This document shows, piece after piece, positions 49,517 to 58,133 of a DNA stretch of 64,000 bases. The notes under the pieces were generated by a model. That model was not told the DNA's origin. It made no database searches and worked only from the letters and a program-made list of their open reading frames with translations. Made by a program: the position numbers and the translations under genes. Source of the stretch: Phytohabitans kaempferiae (GTDB taxonomy: Bacteria; Actinomycetota; Actinomycetes; Mycobacteriales; Micromonosporaceae); contig NZ_JBHLUH010000006.1 in assembly GCF_042433955.1 (NCBI RefSeq), positions 10,003-74,002 on the forward strand, in the 5' to 3' direction. The stretch's first letter is position 1, and each line of letters opens with the position of its first letter.

Positions 49517-50488
49517 ATGATGAAAGCTGCTGTCTGTGCCACCTATGGCCCGCCCGACGTCGTCCACGAGGCCGATGTGGACACTCCGGTGCCGGGCCCG
49601 AACCAGATACTCGTCCGGGTCCACGCGGCAACCGTAACCGCGGCCGACCGCGCCTTCCGGTCGGGTACACCACGCTACGCCCGTCTCTTCACCGGGTTGC
49701 GTCGGCCGAAAAAGTCCGTACTGGGCACGGAGTTCGCCGGCGAAGTCTCGGCGGTGGGTGCGGCGGTCACCCGGTACACGGTGGGGGACAAGGTTTTCGG
49801 TGCCACCGACCTCGGCCTCGGAGCACATGCCGAATACGTCTGCGTCGAGGAGGACGGGGCTCTGGCACCGCTGCCCACCGGCCTCGGCTATGCCGAGGCG
49901 GTCACACTCGTCGACGGTACCGCGTTGGTGTTCCTCCGCGACCACGGAAAGCTCCACAGCGGACAGTCCATTCTCATCAATGGCGCGTCCGGTAGTGTCG
50001 GAGTCCACGCGGTACAACTCGCCCGGTACTTCGGCGCCGACATCACGGCCGTGTGCAGCGGCGCCGGTGCCGAACTCGTCGCACGTCTCGGCGCGGACCG
50101 GGTCATCGACTACACCCGCACCGACTTCACCAAGGAAGGCCGTACCTATGACGTCATCTTCGACGTCGCAGGCGCCAGCTCGTACGGCCGTTGCCGGCGC
50201 CTGCTCAAACCCGGTGGCCGGTATCTGACCACGGTGCCGTCGCTGGCCATCATGGCCCAGGCGCGATGGACCGCGATGGCCGGGAGCCGGCGAGCGGTCA
50301 TCGCCTTCACCGGGCTGCGACCCGTGGCGGCGAAGGCGAAGGACCTGGCCCTGGTCAAGGAACTCGCCGAGGCCGGCCGGATCGTCCCGGTGATCGACCA
50401 GACCCTCCCGTTGGCGCGCATCGCCGACGCGTACCGTCATCTCGACCGCCAGGGCAAGCGTGGCACGACCGTCCTCGAGCTGCCGTAA
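49517..50488 (+). CDS. zinc-free medium-chain NAD(P)H dehydrogenase/quinone oxidoreductase
   Basis: 323 residues. GroES-like N-terminal domain (GPNQILVRVHAATVTAADRA, GTEFAGEVSAVGAAVTRY) lacking the zinc-binding Cys/His set, and a Rossmann domain with the quinone-reductase motif ILINGASGSVGVHAVQLARY (A-x-x-G-x-x-G), then GADRVIDYTRTDFTKEG and FDVAGASSYGRCRRLLKPGG. Such enzymes reduce quinones or enones, often in oxidative or electrophile stress, using NADPH. Start at ATG 49517; ATG 49520 directly follows. Single gene under the operator at 49380-49395. Confidence 0.9.
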   Translation: MMKAAVCATYGPPDVVHEADVDTPVPGPNQILVRVHAATVTAADRAFRSGTPRYARLFTGLRRPKKSVLGTEFAGEVSAVGAAVTRYTVGDKVFGATDLGLGAHAEYVCVEEDGALAPLPTGLGYAEAVTLVDGTALVFLRDHGKLHSGQSILINGASGSVGVHAVQLARYFGADITAVCSGAGAELVARLGADRVIDYTRTDFTKEGRTYDVIFDVAGASSYGRCRRLLKPGGRYLTTVPSLAIMAQARWTAMAGSRRAVIAFTGLRPVAAKAKDLALVKELAEAGRIVPVIDQTLPLARIADAYRHLDRQGKRGTTVLELP

Positions 50489-50719
50489 ACCAGTGGCCAA
50501 GCCGTCGGGATACCGACGCCTCGATCGGCCGCCCGCACACGCTCATCCACTGCTCGGGTTCAGAGTCCAAGGTCAAACGTCCGCGCGGTGCGTTGAGCGG
50601 CCCCGGAAGCCACACTTTTGGACTGTTCCGGTAGCTGTCGATGTCGATGATGGGATGCGACCGAGCGTTGCCCTCCTGGCCGAGGTTCGACGGCCCCGTT
50701 CTGGGGCTCCTACCTGCAC

Positions 50720-50739
50720 AAGCCTGCTTCCGCAGGCTT
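50720..50739. terminator. stem-loop upstream of the xylanase promoter
   Basis: Perfect 8-bp arms AAGCCTGC and GCAGGCTT around TTCC, followed by CCTTGCC. Its form is that of a simple intrinsic terminator and it stands between the dehydrogenase stop (230 bp upstream) and the xylanase promoter, so it may insulate the two. The 230 bp before it show nothing recognisable. Confidence 0.6.
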
Positions 50740-50754
50740 CCTTGCCTCCCAAAG

Positions 50755-50809
50755 ACTTTCGGAACCCTTCCGGAAATCGTTGACAGTGCGGCCGGTCGGT
50801 ATCGATACT
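50755..50809 (+). promoter_or_regulatory. xylanase promoter and candidate operator
   Basis: TTGACA (50780-50785), 18 bp, GATACT (50804-50809) make a good promoter 61 bp before the gene. Immediately upstream, CTTTCGGAACCCTTCCGGAAA (about 50756-50776; quoted in two parts, CTTTCGGAA and TTCCGGAAA) is an imperfect inverted repeat covering the -35 side, as expected for a sugar-responsive repressor or activator site. Confidence 0.6.
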
Positions 50810-50869
50810 GCCCATCGACAGACATGCATGGTTACCGATCACTTGCCATCAAGCACTGAGGAAGGTCCC

Positions 50870-52369
50870 GTGAACAGCAGCCTGAGACAGCGCAAAAGAG
50901 TCACCAGCATAGCTTTGTCGATGGCGGTGTTGTTGCTGGTAGTCGGGGCTGTGGCGGTCCAGTCCATCGGCCCGGCCACCGCAGCCGAGACGACGCTGCG
51001 GGCCGCAGCCGCCAAGGCCGGGCTGTTCTTCGGCGTCGCCGCCTCACCCGGCCGGCTCACCTCGATCGTCGGTCAGGAGTTCAACCAACTGACTCCCGAG
51101 AACGACATGAAGCCCTCCACGATCGCCACGTCGAGCGGTGCCCTGCAAAACACCGGCAACGCGGACACGTTGGTCAACTACGCCCAGACCAACAACATGT
51201 CGGTCCGCGGCCACACGCTCGTGTGGCACTCGCAGGCCGGCGCGCTGCAGGGTGCCAGCCAGGCGACGCTGAACACCTTCATCGGCAACGCCCTGAACCG
51301 CTGGGGCAACAGGATCGCGTACTGGGACGTCGTCAACGAGGCGCTGGACGACAACAACACCGGCAACCGCCGCACCCAGTGGCCGCACACCCTGAACCGG
51401 GACGCGAACGGCGACGGTGACTTCTTCGACACCGGCGACACCGACGTCATCCGGGACTCGTTCATCCGGGCCAAGCAGGTCGTGCAGGCCAGCGGGCTGA
51501 CCACCAAGCTTTGCATCAACGACTACGACGTCGAGGGTCTGACGGTCCAGGGCGGCGTCCAGAACCGCAAGGCCAACGCGCTGTACGACATCGTCCGCAA
51601 CTACCGGCAGTACATCGACTGCGTCGGGTTCCAGGGGCACTTCAACGACAACCCCAACAGCATCATCACCAACGACCTGCAGGCGAACATCCAGCGCTTC
51701 GCTGACCTCGGCGTTGAGGTGCACATCACCGAGCTGGACATCGACGACGACCTGAGCAACAACGACATCGGTGCCGGCCAGGCGGAGAACTACCGCAAGG
51801 TCGTCCGTGCCTGCCTGAACGTCGCGAAATGTACCGGCATCACCGTCTGGGGCATCTCCGACAGCGAGTCGTGGCGCTCCTCGGAAAGGGGCCTGCTGTT
51901 CACCGGCGGCAACGGCAGCTACCAGAGGAAGGCCGCATACAACGCGGTCCTCGACGAGCTGAACCAGGGCCGCGTCCCGACCGGCTCGCCCTCGCCGAGC
52001 ACCCCGTCCAGCCCGACGGTGTCGCCGTCCGTCCCGCCGTCGTCGTCACCGCCCCCGCCCCCGACCTCGGCCCCGACCACCGGCTGCACGGCCACTGTCT
52101 CGCTGAACTCCTGGACCGGCGGATTCGTCGCCACCGTGCGGGTCACCGCCGGCACCGCGCCGATCAACGGGTGGAACGTCCAGCTCACCCTGCCGTCCGG
52201 TTCCACGGTGACCAACGGCTGGAACGCCAACCGTAGCGGCAACAGTGGCACAGTGCAGTTCAGCAACGTCAGCTACAACGGCCGGGTAAACGCCGGCCAG
52301 TCCACCGAGTTCGGCTTCCAGGGCACCGGGACGGCCACCGCCCAGACCCCGGTCTGCACCGCCTCCTGA
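50870..52369 (+). CDS. secreted endo-1,4-beta-xylanase (GH10) with CBM2
   Basis: 499 residues from GTG 50870 (GAGGAAGG seven bases upstream). Signal peptide (about 1-43, ending GPATAAE), GH10 barrel (about 45-345) with the general acid Glu in YWDVVNEALDD (about 157) and nucleophile Glu in VEVHITELDIDD (about 287), plus NDMKPSTI and HTLVWHSQ substrate-site motifs. A Ser/Pro/Thr linker (about 367-400) joins a CBM2 cellulose-binding module with its surface tryptophans (SWTGGF, NGWNVQ, NGWNAN) and a Cys at each end. It should cut xylan while bound to plant cell walls. Own promoter and terminator. Confidence 0.95.
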   Translation: MNSSLRQRKRVTSIALSMAVLLLVVGAVAVQSIGPATAAETTLRAAAAKAGLFFGVAASPGRLTSIVGQEFNQLTPENDMKPSTIATSSGALQNTGNADTLVNYAQTNNMSVRGHTLVWHSQAGALQGASQATLNTFIGNALNRWGNRIAYWDVVNEALDDNNTGNRRTQWPHTLNRDANGDGDFFDTGDTDVIRDSFIRAKQVVQASGLTTKLCINDYDVEGLTVQGGVQNRKANALYDIVRNYRQYIDCVGFQGHFNDNPNSIITNDLQANIQRFADLGVEVHITELDIDDDLSNNDIGAGQAENYRKVVRACLNVAKCTGITVWGISDSESWRSSERGLLFTGGNGSYQRKAAYNAVLDELNQGRVPTGSPSPSTPSSPTVSPSVPPSSSPPPPPTSAPTTGCTATVSLNSWTGGFVATVRVTAGTAPINGWNVQLTLPSGSTVTNGWNANRSGNSGTVQFSNVSYNGRVNAGQSTEFGFQGTGTATAQTPVCTAS

Positions 52370-52378
52370 GACCGCCTC

Positions 52379-52409
52379 TCCGGGACGGGCGCGAGCCGCC
52401 CGTCCCGGA
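52379..52409 (+). terminator. xylanase terminator hairpin
   Basis: Perfect 12-bp arms TCCGGGACGGGC (52379-52390) and GCCCGTCCCGGA (52398-52409) with a 7-nt loop, nine bases after the xylanase stop codon. Confidence 0.85.
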
Positions 52410-52745
52410 CAGCACCTCGTCACCGATGCCGAGGGTGGTCGTCGCGTGCTGCGTACAACCGAGAAAGTACTGGATCCGTTCGGAATCCGATTTCCGCTTC
52501 GAGCTCGACCTACTTGAGCACCTGGCCGCGGCCGGGCTGGGCGTCATCCGCCCGTACCAGCGGACCCTCGGCGACCGGTTCGGCCGGGATAGCGGGGCAG
52601 GTCGACTGGGCCCAGCTAGGTGGCAGCCGGACGGTGACTGTGGACTGGTCGATGCCGGGGGCGTGGTAGCGGCCGTTGGTCTGGTGCGGGTAGAGCAGGG
52701 CGAGGGCGCTGGCGGGGTATTCGAGGCCAACGTCGAGGAGGTCGA
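52410..52745. other. intergenic region with a possible phosphotransferase remnant
   Basis: About 335 bp. On the plus strand, from about 52480 the sequence reads RSESDFRFELDLLEHLAAAG and then VIRPYQRTLGDRF, similar in style to the N-lobe of aminoglycoside-phosphotransferase-like kinases (x-F-E-L-x-L-L-x-H-L). The frame (52426-52803) continues with low-complexity residues and overlaps the TraB-like gene, so this is at best a remnant. Confidence 0.35.
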
Positions 52746-53468
52746 CTACCAGTCCATCCATCCGTCCAGTGAGGGCTTGCGCAGGTGCGGCGGCTCGTCG
52801 TAGTCGATCGCGGTCAGCCACCGCGACCCCGGCATCACTCGGTAGCCAAGCGTGCCGGTCAGCTCCCGGACGACGGTCGGCATGTGCAGCGCCCCGAAGA
52901 CGATGGCCACCTCCATGTCCTCGGCGGCGAACTCGCCGTCGATCTCCCGCACCACGTCGAGCAGCAGGTCCTCCCGCTTGCGGTCACTGGCGTCTCGGGG
53001 GACCTCGGTGTCGTCGTGGATGTCGAGCGGGTTGTTGCCGAGCCAGTCGCCGTCGCCGGTGAGGGCCATGTGCAGCGCGAGGATCGGCGTCATGATGGTC
53101 GCGGTTACCCGCTCCTGACGCGACATCCGGCGGTCCGGATCGGCGTTCGGCGCCAGGTAGGCGTCGGGGAAGATGATCGGTACGCCGAGCGCGCCGTAGT
53201 CGATGTCCTGCGGCACGAGGTCACGGCTGGCTCGCTGGCGGGCTAGGCGCATCGCGTTGGCGTAGGTCATTCCGGTGGAACTGGGCCCGTCCCAGATCTC
53301 GGCGATGACAGCCTGGCAGGACCGCAGCCTTTGCCAGATCGTCCAGTAGTAGTCGGCGTGTCCCATGTGGATCGTGGGGATGATCACCCAGCGCAGCCCG
53401 CCGGCGGGCCGCCGGAACACGGTGACCGAGGTCCGGAACCCCATGACGCTCATCTCGGTCAACTGCAT
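52746..53468 (-). CDS. TraB/PrgY-like domain protein
   Basis: 240 residues from ATG 53468 (MQLTEMSVMGFRTSVTVFRR). The two hallmark motifs of the TraB/GumN-like fold are seen: an N-terminal strand ending IPTIHMGHADYYWTIWQRL (equivalent of G-x-x-H) and a C-terminal VAIVFGALHMPTVVRELTGT (G-x-x-H-x-x-x-x). Between them, CQAVIAEIWDGPSSTGMTYA holds a conserved Glu. Related proteins are proposed metal-dependent peptidases that inactivate signal peptides. Here there is no membrane segment, so it acts in the cytoplasm. Single gene. Confidence 0.7.
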   Translation of the reverse strand: MQLTEMSVMGFRTSVTVFRRPAGGLRWVIIPTIHMGHADYYWTIWQRLRSCQAVIAEIWDGPSSTGMTYANAMRLARQRASRDLVPQDIDYGALGVPIIFPDAYLAPNADPDRRMSRQERVTATIMTPILALHMALTGDGDWLGNNPLDIHDDTEVPRDASDRKREDLLLDVVREIDGEFAAEDMEVAIVFGALHMPTVVRELTGTLGYRVMPGSRWLTAIDYDEPPHLRKPSLDGWMDW

Positions 53469-53792
53469 CCTGACAGCGTAAGAACCTGCTACCAGCCCAG
53501 GCGGCGACCGCGGCCGGCAGGAACCCCCCAACCCGGACCAGCGTTGGCTGGACGAAGTCGGCGGCGGCTACGTGCCGGACCCTCCAGCGCGCCCGGTTGT
53601 CTGGACAAGGCTCTCCAGGAAATTGGCGATCATCAGCGGGTTCCCGCTGGTCAGCCCGTAAGACTTCCGAGGCCCCCTCGGTGCTGCGCCGCGCTCGGCG
53701 CCGCATACCCTCTCCAAGCCAGCGCGCCCAGCGGCGAACACGCGTACGCGCGGTTCGACCGGCGCGAGGAGGGCTCGCCGTGACGACGCGTT
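53469..53792. other. intergenic region with a possible ATPase remnant
   Basis: About 320 bp. On the minus strand, about 53600-53660 reads GLTSGNPLMIANFLESLVQT, which resembles the T-x-G-N-P-x-x-x-x-x-x-L segment of large AAA/NACHT-type regulators (LuxR or SARP-associated). No open gene surrounds it. Otherwise nothing recognisable. Confidence 0.3.
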
Positions 53793-54731
53793 TCAGGGGT
53801 TGGCCACGCAGCGCAGTCCCATGTGGTTGGTGGCGGTGTCGATCGATTGGGGTTGCCGGGCCGCTGGCCGGTAGCGCAGGCAGTACGAGGGCGCGCAGAG
53901 CCAGGATCCGCCCTTGACCACGCGGCGGGGGAGTCCGGTGCTTCTGTCGAGGCTGCCGTCGAGGTTTCCGCCGCGGGGGTTGCGGCGTGGGTCCGGGGGC
54001 GCGCAGCAGGACTGGGCGGGCGTGGGGTGGCGGGCGGCATACAGGTCGCGGGTCCATTCCCACACGTTGCCGCACACCTCGTACAGTCCGTAGCCGTTGG
54101 GCGGGAAGGACTTGACCGGTGCGGTGCCGCGAAAGCCGGCGGGGGCCAGGTTTTCCCAGGGGAATCGCCCGTGCCAGGTGTTGGCCATCACCTGTCCGTC
54201 TGGGGTGAGTTCGTCGCCCCAGGCGTAGGGTGCGCCGTCGAGGCCGCCGCGGGCGGCGTACTCCCACTCCGCCTCGGTCGGCAGGCGCTTTCCCGCCCAC
54301 CGCGTGTACGCCAGCGCGTCGGCGTAGGCCACCTGGACCACCGGGTGGTCGGGCCGGTCCTCGATGTCGCTTCCGGGACCTTCCGGGTGACGCCAGCAGG
54401 CGCCCGGTACGAACCGCCACCACTGCCGGTGGTCGGTCAGGTCGACCGGCCCGTCGGTGCGGTGGAAGACGAGCGCTCCGGGTACCAGGAGGGTGGGGTC
54501 GGCGCCGGGGTAGCCCGCCGGGTGCGGGGCGCGTTCGGCCACTGTGACGTATCCGGTGTCGGCGACGAACTCGGCGAACTGGCGGTTGGTCACCGCGTGG
54601 ATGTCGGCGAGGAAGCCGTCGACGTGCACCGGGTGGGCCGGCCTCTCTTCCGGATAGTGGTCGTCCGAGCCCATGGTGAACTGGCCGCCGGGGATCCACA
54701 CCATCCCGGGCGGGGCGGCGGTGGTCGACAT
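53793..54731 (-). CDS. formylglycine-generating enzyme (sulfatase-modifying factor)
   Basis: 312 residues from ATG 54731, with GGAAGGAAG upstream. The FGE/SUMF1 fold is complete: MVWIPGGQFTMGSDDHYPEE, HPVHVDGFLADIHAVTNRQF, FVADTGYVTVAE, HPVVQVAYADALAYTRWAGK, RLPTEAEWEYAARGGL, CGNVWEWTRDLY and VKGGSWLCAPSYCLRYRPAA. Both copper-binding catalytic cysteines are present (C279 and C284, C-x-x-x-x-C). It oxidises the Cys of a C-x-P-x-R motif to formylglycine; the sulfatase 4 kb away has exactly that motif. No signal peptide, so maturation is cytoplasmic. It lies 17 bp after the SorC gene and is probably cotranscribed with it. Confidence 0.94.
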   Translation of the reverse strand: MSTTAAPPGMVWIPGGQFTMGSDDHYPEERPAHPVHVDGFLADIHAVTNRQFAEFVADTGYVTVAERAPHPAGYPGADPTLLVPGALVFHRTDGPVDLTDHRQWWRFVPGACWRHPEGPGSDIEDRPDHPVVQVAYADALAYTRWAGKRLPTEAEWEYAARGGLDGAPYAWGDELTPDGQVMANTWHGRFPWENLAPAGFRGTAPVKSFPPNGYGLYEVCGNVWEWTRDLYAARHPTPAQSCCAPPDPRRNPRGGNLDGSLDRSTGLPRRVVKGGSWLCAPSYCLRYRPAARQPQSIDTATNHMGLRCVANP

Positions 54732-54748
54732 CGTGCTTCCTTCCGATT

Positions 54749-55690
54749 TCATGCCTGGGCGAGGAGTTGCTCGGCCATCGCCCGGTGGGTGATGAGCGCG
54801 TTGACCACGCCGGTGCGTAGGGCGGTGGCGACGGCGGCGGTGCGTGCCGTCCCGAAGGTCACCGCCACTCGCTGCGGTATGGCCATGAGCTGCTCGAAGG
54901 TCGGCGCGAGTGTGCGCTCGGCGAGGGGGGTGGGCGCCGGGCGGCCGGCGCCGTCCAGGAGGATACCTGCCACCTCGATCTCCACGCCGGCGGCCGCGGC
55001 GGCGGCCTGGTCGGCCGGGCTGACGACGTCGTGCACGGTGGAGAGTCCTGGGCGCCACTGCCCGACCCCGACGACGGCGGTGGTGATGCGGGGGAAGAGC
55101 TCCGCGGCCCGCTGGACGTCTGGGTTGCGGCGCAGCCCGGCCGCGCTGTCGGAGGAGATGATCGGCGCGTAGAAGACCCGCGCCTCGCCGCCGCCGACCC
55201 GGGTCAGGTCGCGGATGGCCTGGATGATGTCGAGCGCGTCCGGGCGGGACACCGCCCCGGTGAGCTGGACGACGGTGCAGGCGGGGAACGCGACGAGCTC
55301 CTCGCCGATGTTGAGGATCGACCGGGCGGAGGCCAGGCCGAGCACGTCGTTGCTGGTCAGCGCCTCGCCCAGCAGCTCGGCGGTGGCGAGGCTGAGGCTG
55401 CGTAGCAGCGGCGCGAGCGGCTGCTCGTCGACCTCGACGACCACCGCCACGTCGATGCCGAACGCCGCGCGCAGCTGGTCGCTGATGGCGGCGTTCACCG
55501 CTCCCGGCAGCCCGATCTCGATGCGCACGATGCCTTGGTCGAGCGCGGCCTGGAGGATGCGCGCGACCCGGAACCGGCTCAGCCCGAGGGCGGCACCGAT
55601 CTCGCTCTTGCTCTGGCCGTGCAGGTGGAACCGGCGGGCGACGTTGGTCATGAGGACGACGTCGCCGCTCAATCTCTGTTCAGTGCTCAT
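54749..55690 (-). CDS. SorC-family sugar-binding transcriptional regulator
   Basis: 313 residues from ATG 55690 (MSTEQRLSGDVVLMTNVARR); the longer frame has no ribosome-binding site and crosses operators. N-terminal helix-turn-helix (FHLHGQSKSEIGAALGLSRF, RVARILQAALDQGIVRIEIG) and the NagB-like effector domain (LLGEALTSNDVLGLASARSI, CTVVQLTGAVSRPDALDIIQ, TTAVVGVGQWRPGLSTVHDV). SorC proteins bind phosphorylated sugars. Divergent from the ABC importer with two near-identical palindromes between them, so it controls both sides, including the FGE gene. Confidence 0.93.
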   Translation of the reverse strand: MSTEQRLSGDVVLMTNVARRFHLHGQSKSEIGAALGLSRFRVARILQAALDQGIVRIEIGLPGAVNAAISDQLRAAFGIDVAVVVEVDEQPLAPLLRSLSLATAELLGEALTSNDVLGLASARSILNIGEELVAFPACTVVQLTGAVSRPDALDIIQAIRDLTRVGGGEARVFYAPIISSDSAAGLRRNPDVQRAAELFPRITTAVVGVGQWRPGLSTVHDVVSPADQAAAAAAGVEIEVAGILLDGAGRPAPTPLAERTLAPTFEQLMAIPQRVAVTFGTARTAAVATALRTGVVNALITHRAMAEQLLAQA

Positions 55691-55696
55691 ATGAGC
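55685..55696. promoter_or_regulatory. SorC operator 1
   Basis: GCTCATATGAGC, a perfect 12-bp palindrome overlapping the SorC start codon. A second copy with one change lies 81 bp to the right. TGCTCA-type half sites are common for SorC/DeoR sugar regulators. Confidence 0.8.
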
Positions 55697-55765
55697 GCTC
55701 CAATGAAACACCCTTGACACAATCCGCTGGCTGTTCAAGATTTGGTCGCAGGATAGAGGTAGATC

Positions 55766-55777
55766 GCTCATCTGAGC
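55766..55777. promoter_or_regulatory. SorC operator 2
   Basis: GCTCATCTGAGC, one base different from operator 1, 65 bp before the ABC binding-protein start. A half site GCTCAG follows at about 55783. The 81-bp centre spacing is close to eight helical turns, which would allow looping by a SorC tetramer. Confidence 0.78.
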
Positions 55778-55842
55778 AAGACGCTCAGTCTCCGCCTTTG
55801 GCGGTGTTCCATAGATGTGGGCCTCACCTGTTGGAGGGGTAA

Positions 55843-57252
55843 GTGTCCGAGTTCCACCTGACCCGCCGCGCGGCCCTGCGGGCCGCCCTCGCCGCCGGTG
55901 GCCTGCTAGCCCTGCCCAGTTGCGCGGCCGGGGGCGGCGGTGGAGAGCCGTCCGACGCCCCGTCGATCGGGACGAGCGCGGAGGATCACCTGCGCGAGGC
56001 CGGCAAGAAGCTGGGCGTGAGCAGCATCAGCCTGCTGGCCTACTCCGCGCCCCAGGCCGAGGCGATCCACCAGCTCACGGGCCAGTTCACCGAGCTGACC
56101 GGCATCGACGTCCAGTGGACCGCCCTGGACGAGCAGTCGGCCGCCAACAAGGCCGCGGTGTCGCTCGGCTCCGGCGCGGCGTCGTACGACGTGATCCACC
56201 TGACCTCGGGGCTGCTGCCGACCTACGCCTCGCGCGACTGGCTGGCAAACCTGGATCAGCTGCGCCAGAGCGCCGGCACCGTGCCTGGCTGGGACCTCGC
56301 GGCGTACGGGCAGGGTGCGACGGACCTGCTGCGGTCGAAGAACGCGCTCTACGCGGTGCCGATGTTCCTCGGTACCCAGATCTTCTACTACCGCACCGAC
56401 GTCTTCGAGGAGCACGGCATCGCGGCGCCGCCCACCAGCTTCACCGAGCTGCGCGACGTGTGCGAGAAGGTGCACGGCAACGGCATCTCCGCCATCGCGC
56501 TGCGCAGCGCGCCCAGCCCGTCGCAGCTGCTGTTCGTCTGGTCGGCCTGGCTCTACGCCTTCGGCGGCAGGTACTACGACGGCTACCGGGACGGCACCTA
56601 CTCCGGGGTGGCTCTGGACAGCCCCGCGGCCGTCCAGGCGCTCGACCTCTACAGCGGCCTGCTGCGGGACTACGCACCCACCGGCGCGACCAACTGGAGC
56701 GTCGAGGACGTGACCCGGTCCTTCACCACCGGGCAGGTCGCGATGGTGCAGGAGGGCGCGGTCTTCGGCGGTACCTTCAACGACCCGAAGGGATCGCAGG
56801 CGGCGGGCAAGGTCGGCACCTTCGTGATCCCGTCCGGCACGGGCGGCCAGTTCGTCCCCTACAACTGCCACGGCTGGGGTGTCGCGAAGACCAGCAAGCA
56901 GGCCGAGGCCGCCTGGCTCTTCGTGCAGTGGGCGACGTTGAAGGTGACGCTGACCGCGGCGGCGGCCGGACCGGTCGGGTTCTCCACCCCGCCCATCGCC
57001 GATGTCTACGCCTCCGCGGAGTACACGGCGAAGTACGGGTTCGACGACTTCGTACCGTCGGTCACCAAGACCATCGAGATCGCCAACGGCGGCGGCGTCA
57101 CGCCGCTCGAGGGCGACCCGAACTACCTGCCGAGCACCCCCGACTGGAACCGGATCGGCCAGAAGGTCTCCGAGCAGCTCAGCCGCGCGGTGACCGGCCA
57201 GGCGTCGGCGGCGGACGCGGTGAAGGCCGCGGCGGCGGTGATCGACGCCTGA
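55843..57252 (+). CDS. sugar ABC transporter substrate-binding protein (family 1, Tat lipoprotein)
   Basis: 469 residues from GTG 55843 (GGAGGGG upstream). The signal combines a twin-arginine motif and lipobox: TRRAALRAALAAGGLLALPS followed by the lipid-modified Cys (about 27). The mature domain is a type-1 sugar-binding protein: YSAPQAEAIHQLTGQFTELT, GIDVQWTALDEQSAANKAAV, YAVPMFLGTQIFYYRTDVFE, GNGISAIALRSAPS and CHGWGVAKTSKQAEAAWLFV. It should deliver a mono- or oligosaccharide, possibly sulfated, to the two permeases. No cognate ATPase is encoded here, so a shared MsiK-type ATPase is expected. Confidence 0.92.
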   Translation: MSEFHLTRRAALRAALAAGGLLALPSCAAGGGGGEPSDAPSIGTSAEDHLREAGKKLGVSSISLLAYSAPQAEAIHQLTGQFTELTGIDVQWTALDEQSAANKAAVSLGSGAASYDVIHLTSGLLPTYASRDWLANLDQLRQSAGTVPGWDLAAYGQGATDLLRSKNALYAVPMFLGTQIFYYRTDVFEEHGIAAPPTSFTELRDVCEKVHGNGISAIALRSAPSPSQLLFVWSAWLYAFGGRYYDGYRDGTYSGVALDSPAAVQALDLYSGLLRDYAPTGATNWSVEDVTRSFTTGQVAMVQEGAVFGGTFNDPKGSQAAGKVGTFVIPSGTGGQFVPYNCHGWGVAKTSKQAEAAWLFVQWATLKVTLTAAAAGPVGFSTPPIADVYASAEYTAKYGFDDFVPSVTKTIEIANGGGVTPLEGDPNYLPSTPDWNRIGQKVSEQLSRAVTGQASAADAVKAAAAVIDA

Positions 57253-58133
57253 TGTCCGTGCTCGCCCGGCGCGCGGCGGCGCCGTCCTGGCAGCGGGCGT
57301 TCCTCGCGCCCCTGCTCGTGGTGCTCGTCGCCACGACGGTGCTGCCGCTGCTGTACATGCTCGCCCTCTCGCTCGGCCCGAAACAGGGACAGCTGAGCGT
57401 CGGCCGGCCGCAAGGGCTGCACAACTACCGGGAGCTGCTGACCAGTTCCGAGGTGTGGCACTCGCTGCTGCTCGCGGTCATCTTCCTGGTCGGCGCGCTG
57501 GTGGTCGAACTGGTGCTCGGTGTCGGCACGGCCGTGCTGCTCGACCGGCTGCTACCCGGCAACCCGGTGGTGCGGATGTTGCTGCTCTGGCCGACGGTGC
57601 TGCCGCCGATCGCGGTCGCGCTGGTCTTCAAGTACGTGCTCCAGGGCGACATCGGCCTGGTGTCGTACTACCTGTCGAAGGTCGGCATCCACCAAGCGTG
57701 GCTGACCGAGCCGGTCTCCGCGATGGCGGTCATCATCGCCATCGACATCTGGCAGTACACACCGTTCGTGATCCTGCTCGCGCTCGCGGCCCTCACCGCG
57801 ATACCGCACGAGGTGCGGGAGGCGGCGGCGCTCGACGGCGCTGGACCGGTCAGCGTCGCGCGCCGCGTGGTGCTGCCCATGATCAAACCAGCGATCATCG
57901 CCATCGCCATGCTGCGGTTCATCGACGCCATTCAGGTCTTCCCGACCATCTACGCGTTGACCCGCGGCGGTCCGGGCACCAGCACGCAACTGCTGACGTA
58001 CTTCAACTACCAGGCGTTCTTCGGCCAGTTGGAGTTCGGGTACGGCGCGGCGATCGCCGTCCTCGTGGTGGTCTTCACGATCGCCTGCGTCACGCTGCTG
58101 CTGACCTGGCAGCGCCGGGCGGAGGCGTCATGA
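57252..58133 (+). CDS. sugar ABC permease 1 (UgpA/MalF type)
   Basis: 293 residues from ATG 57252, overlapping the preceding TGA by one base. Six membrane segments; the coupling EAA loop is VREAAALDGAGPVSVARRVVLPMIKPA (E-A-A-x-x-D-G-A-x-x-x-x-x-F/x-x-x-x-x-P). N-terminal helix AFLAPLLVVLVATTVLPLLY. Forms the channel with permease 2. Its stop overlaps the next ATG by four bases. Confidence 0.93.
   Translation: MSVLARRAAAPSWQRAFLAPLLVVLVATTVLPLLYMLALSLGPKQGQLSVGRPQGLHNYRELLTSSEVWHSLLLAVIFLVGALVVELVLGVGTAVLLDRLLPGNPVVRMLLLWPTVLPPIAVALVFKYVLQGDIGLVSYYLSKVGIHQAWLTEPVSAMAVIIAIDIWQYTPFVILLALAALTAIPHEVREAAALDGAGPVSVARRVVLPMIKPAIIAIAMLRFIDAIQVFPTIYALTRGGPGTSTQLLTYFNYQAFFGQLEFGYGAAIAVLVVVFTIACVTLLLTWQRRAEAS

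Noticed and set aside
52746..54699. A 492-codon minus-strand frame spanning the TraB-like gene's upstream region and the FGE gene
   Set aside because: It is the alternate-frame shadow of the FGE gene joined to the intergenic region; the correct FGE frame has all catalytic motifs.
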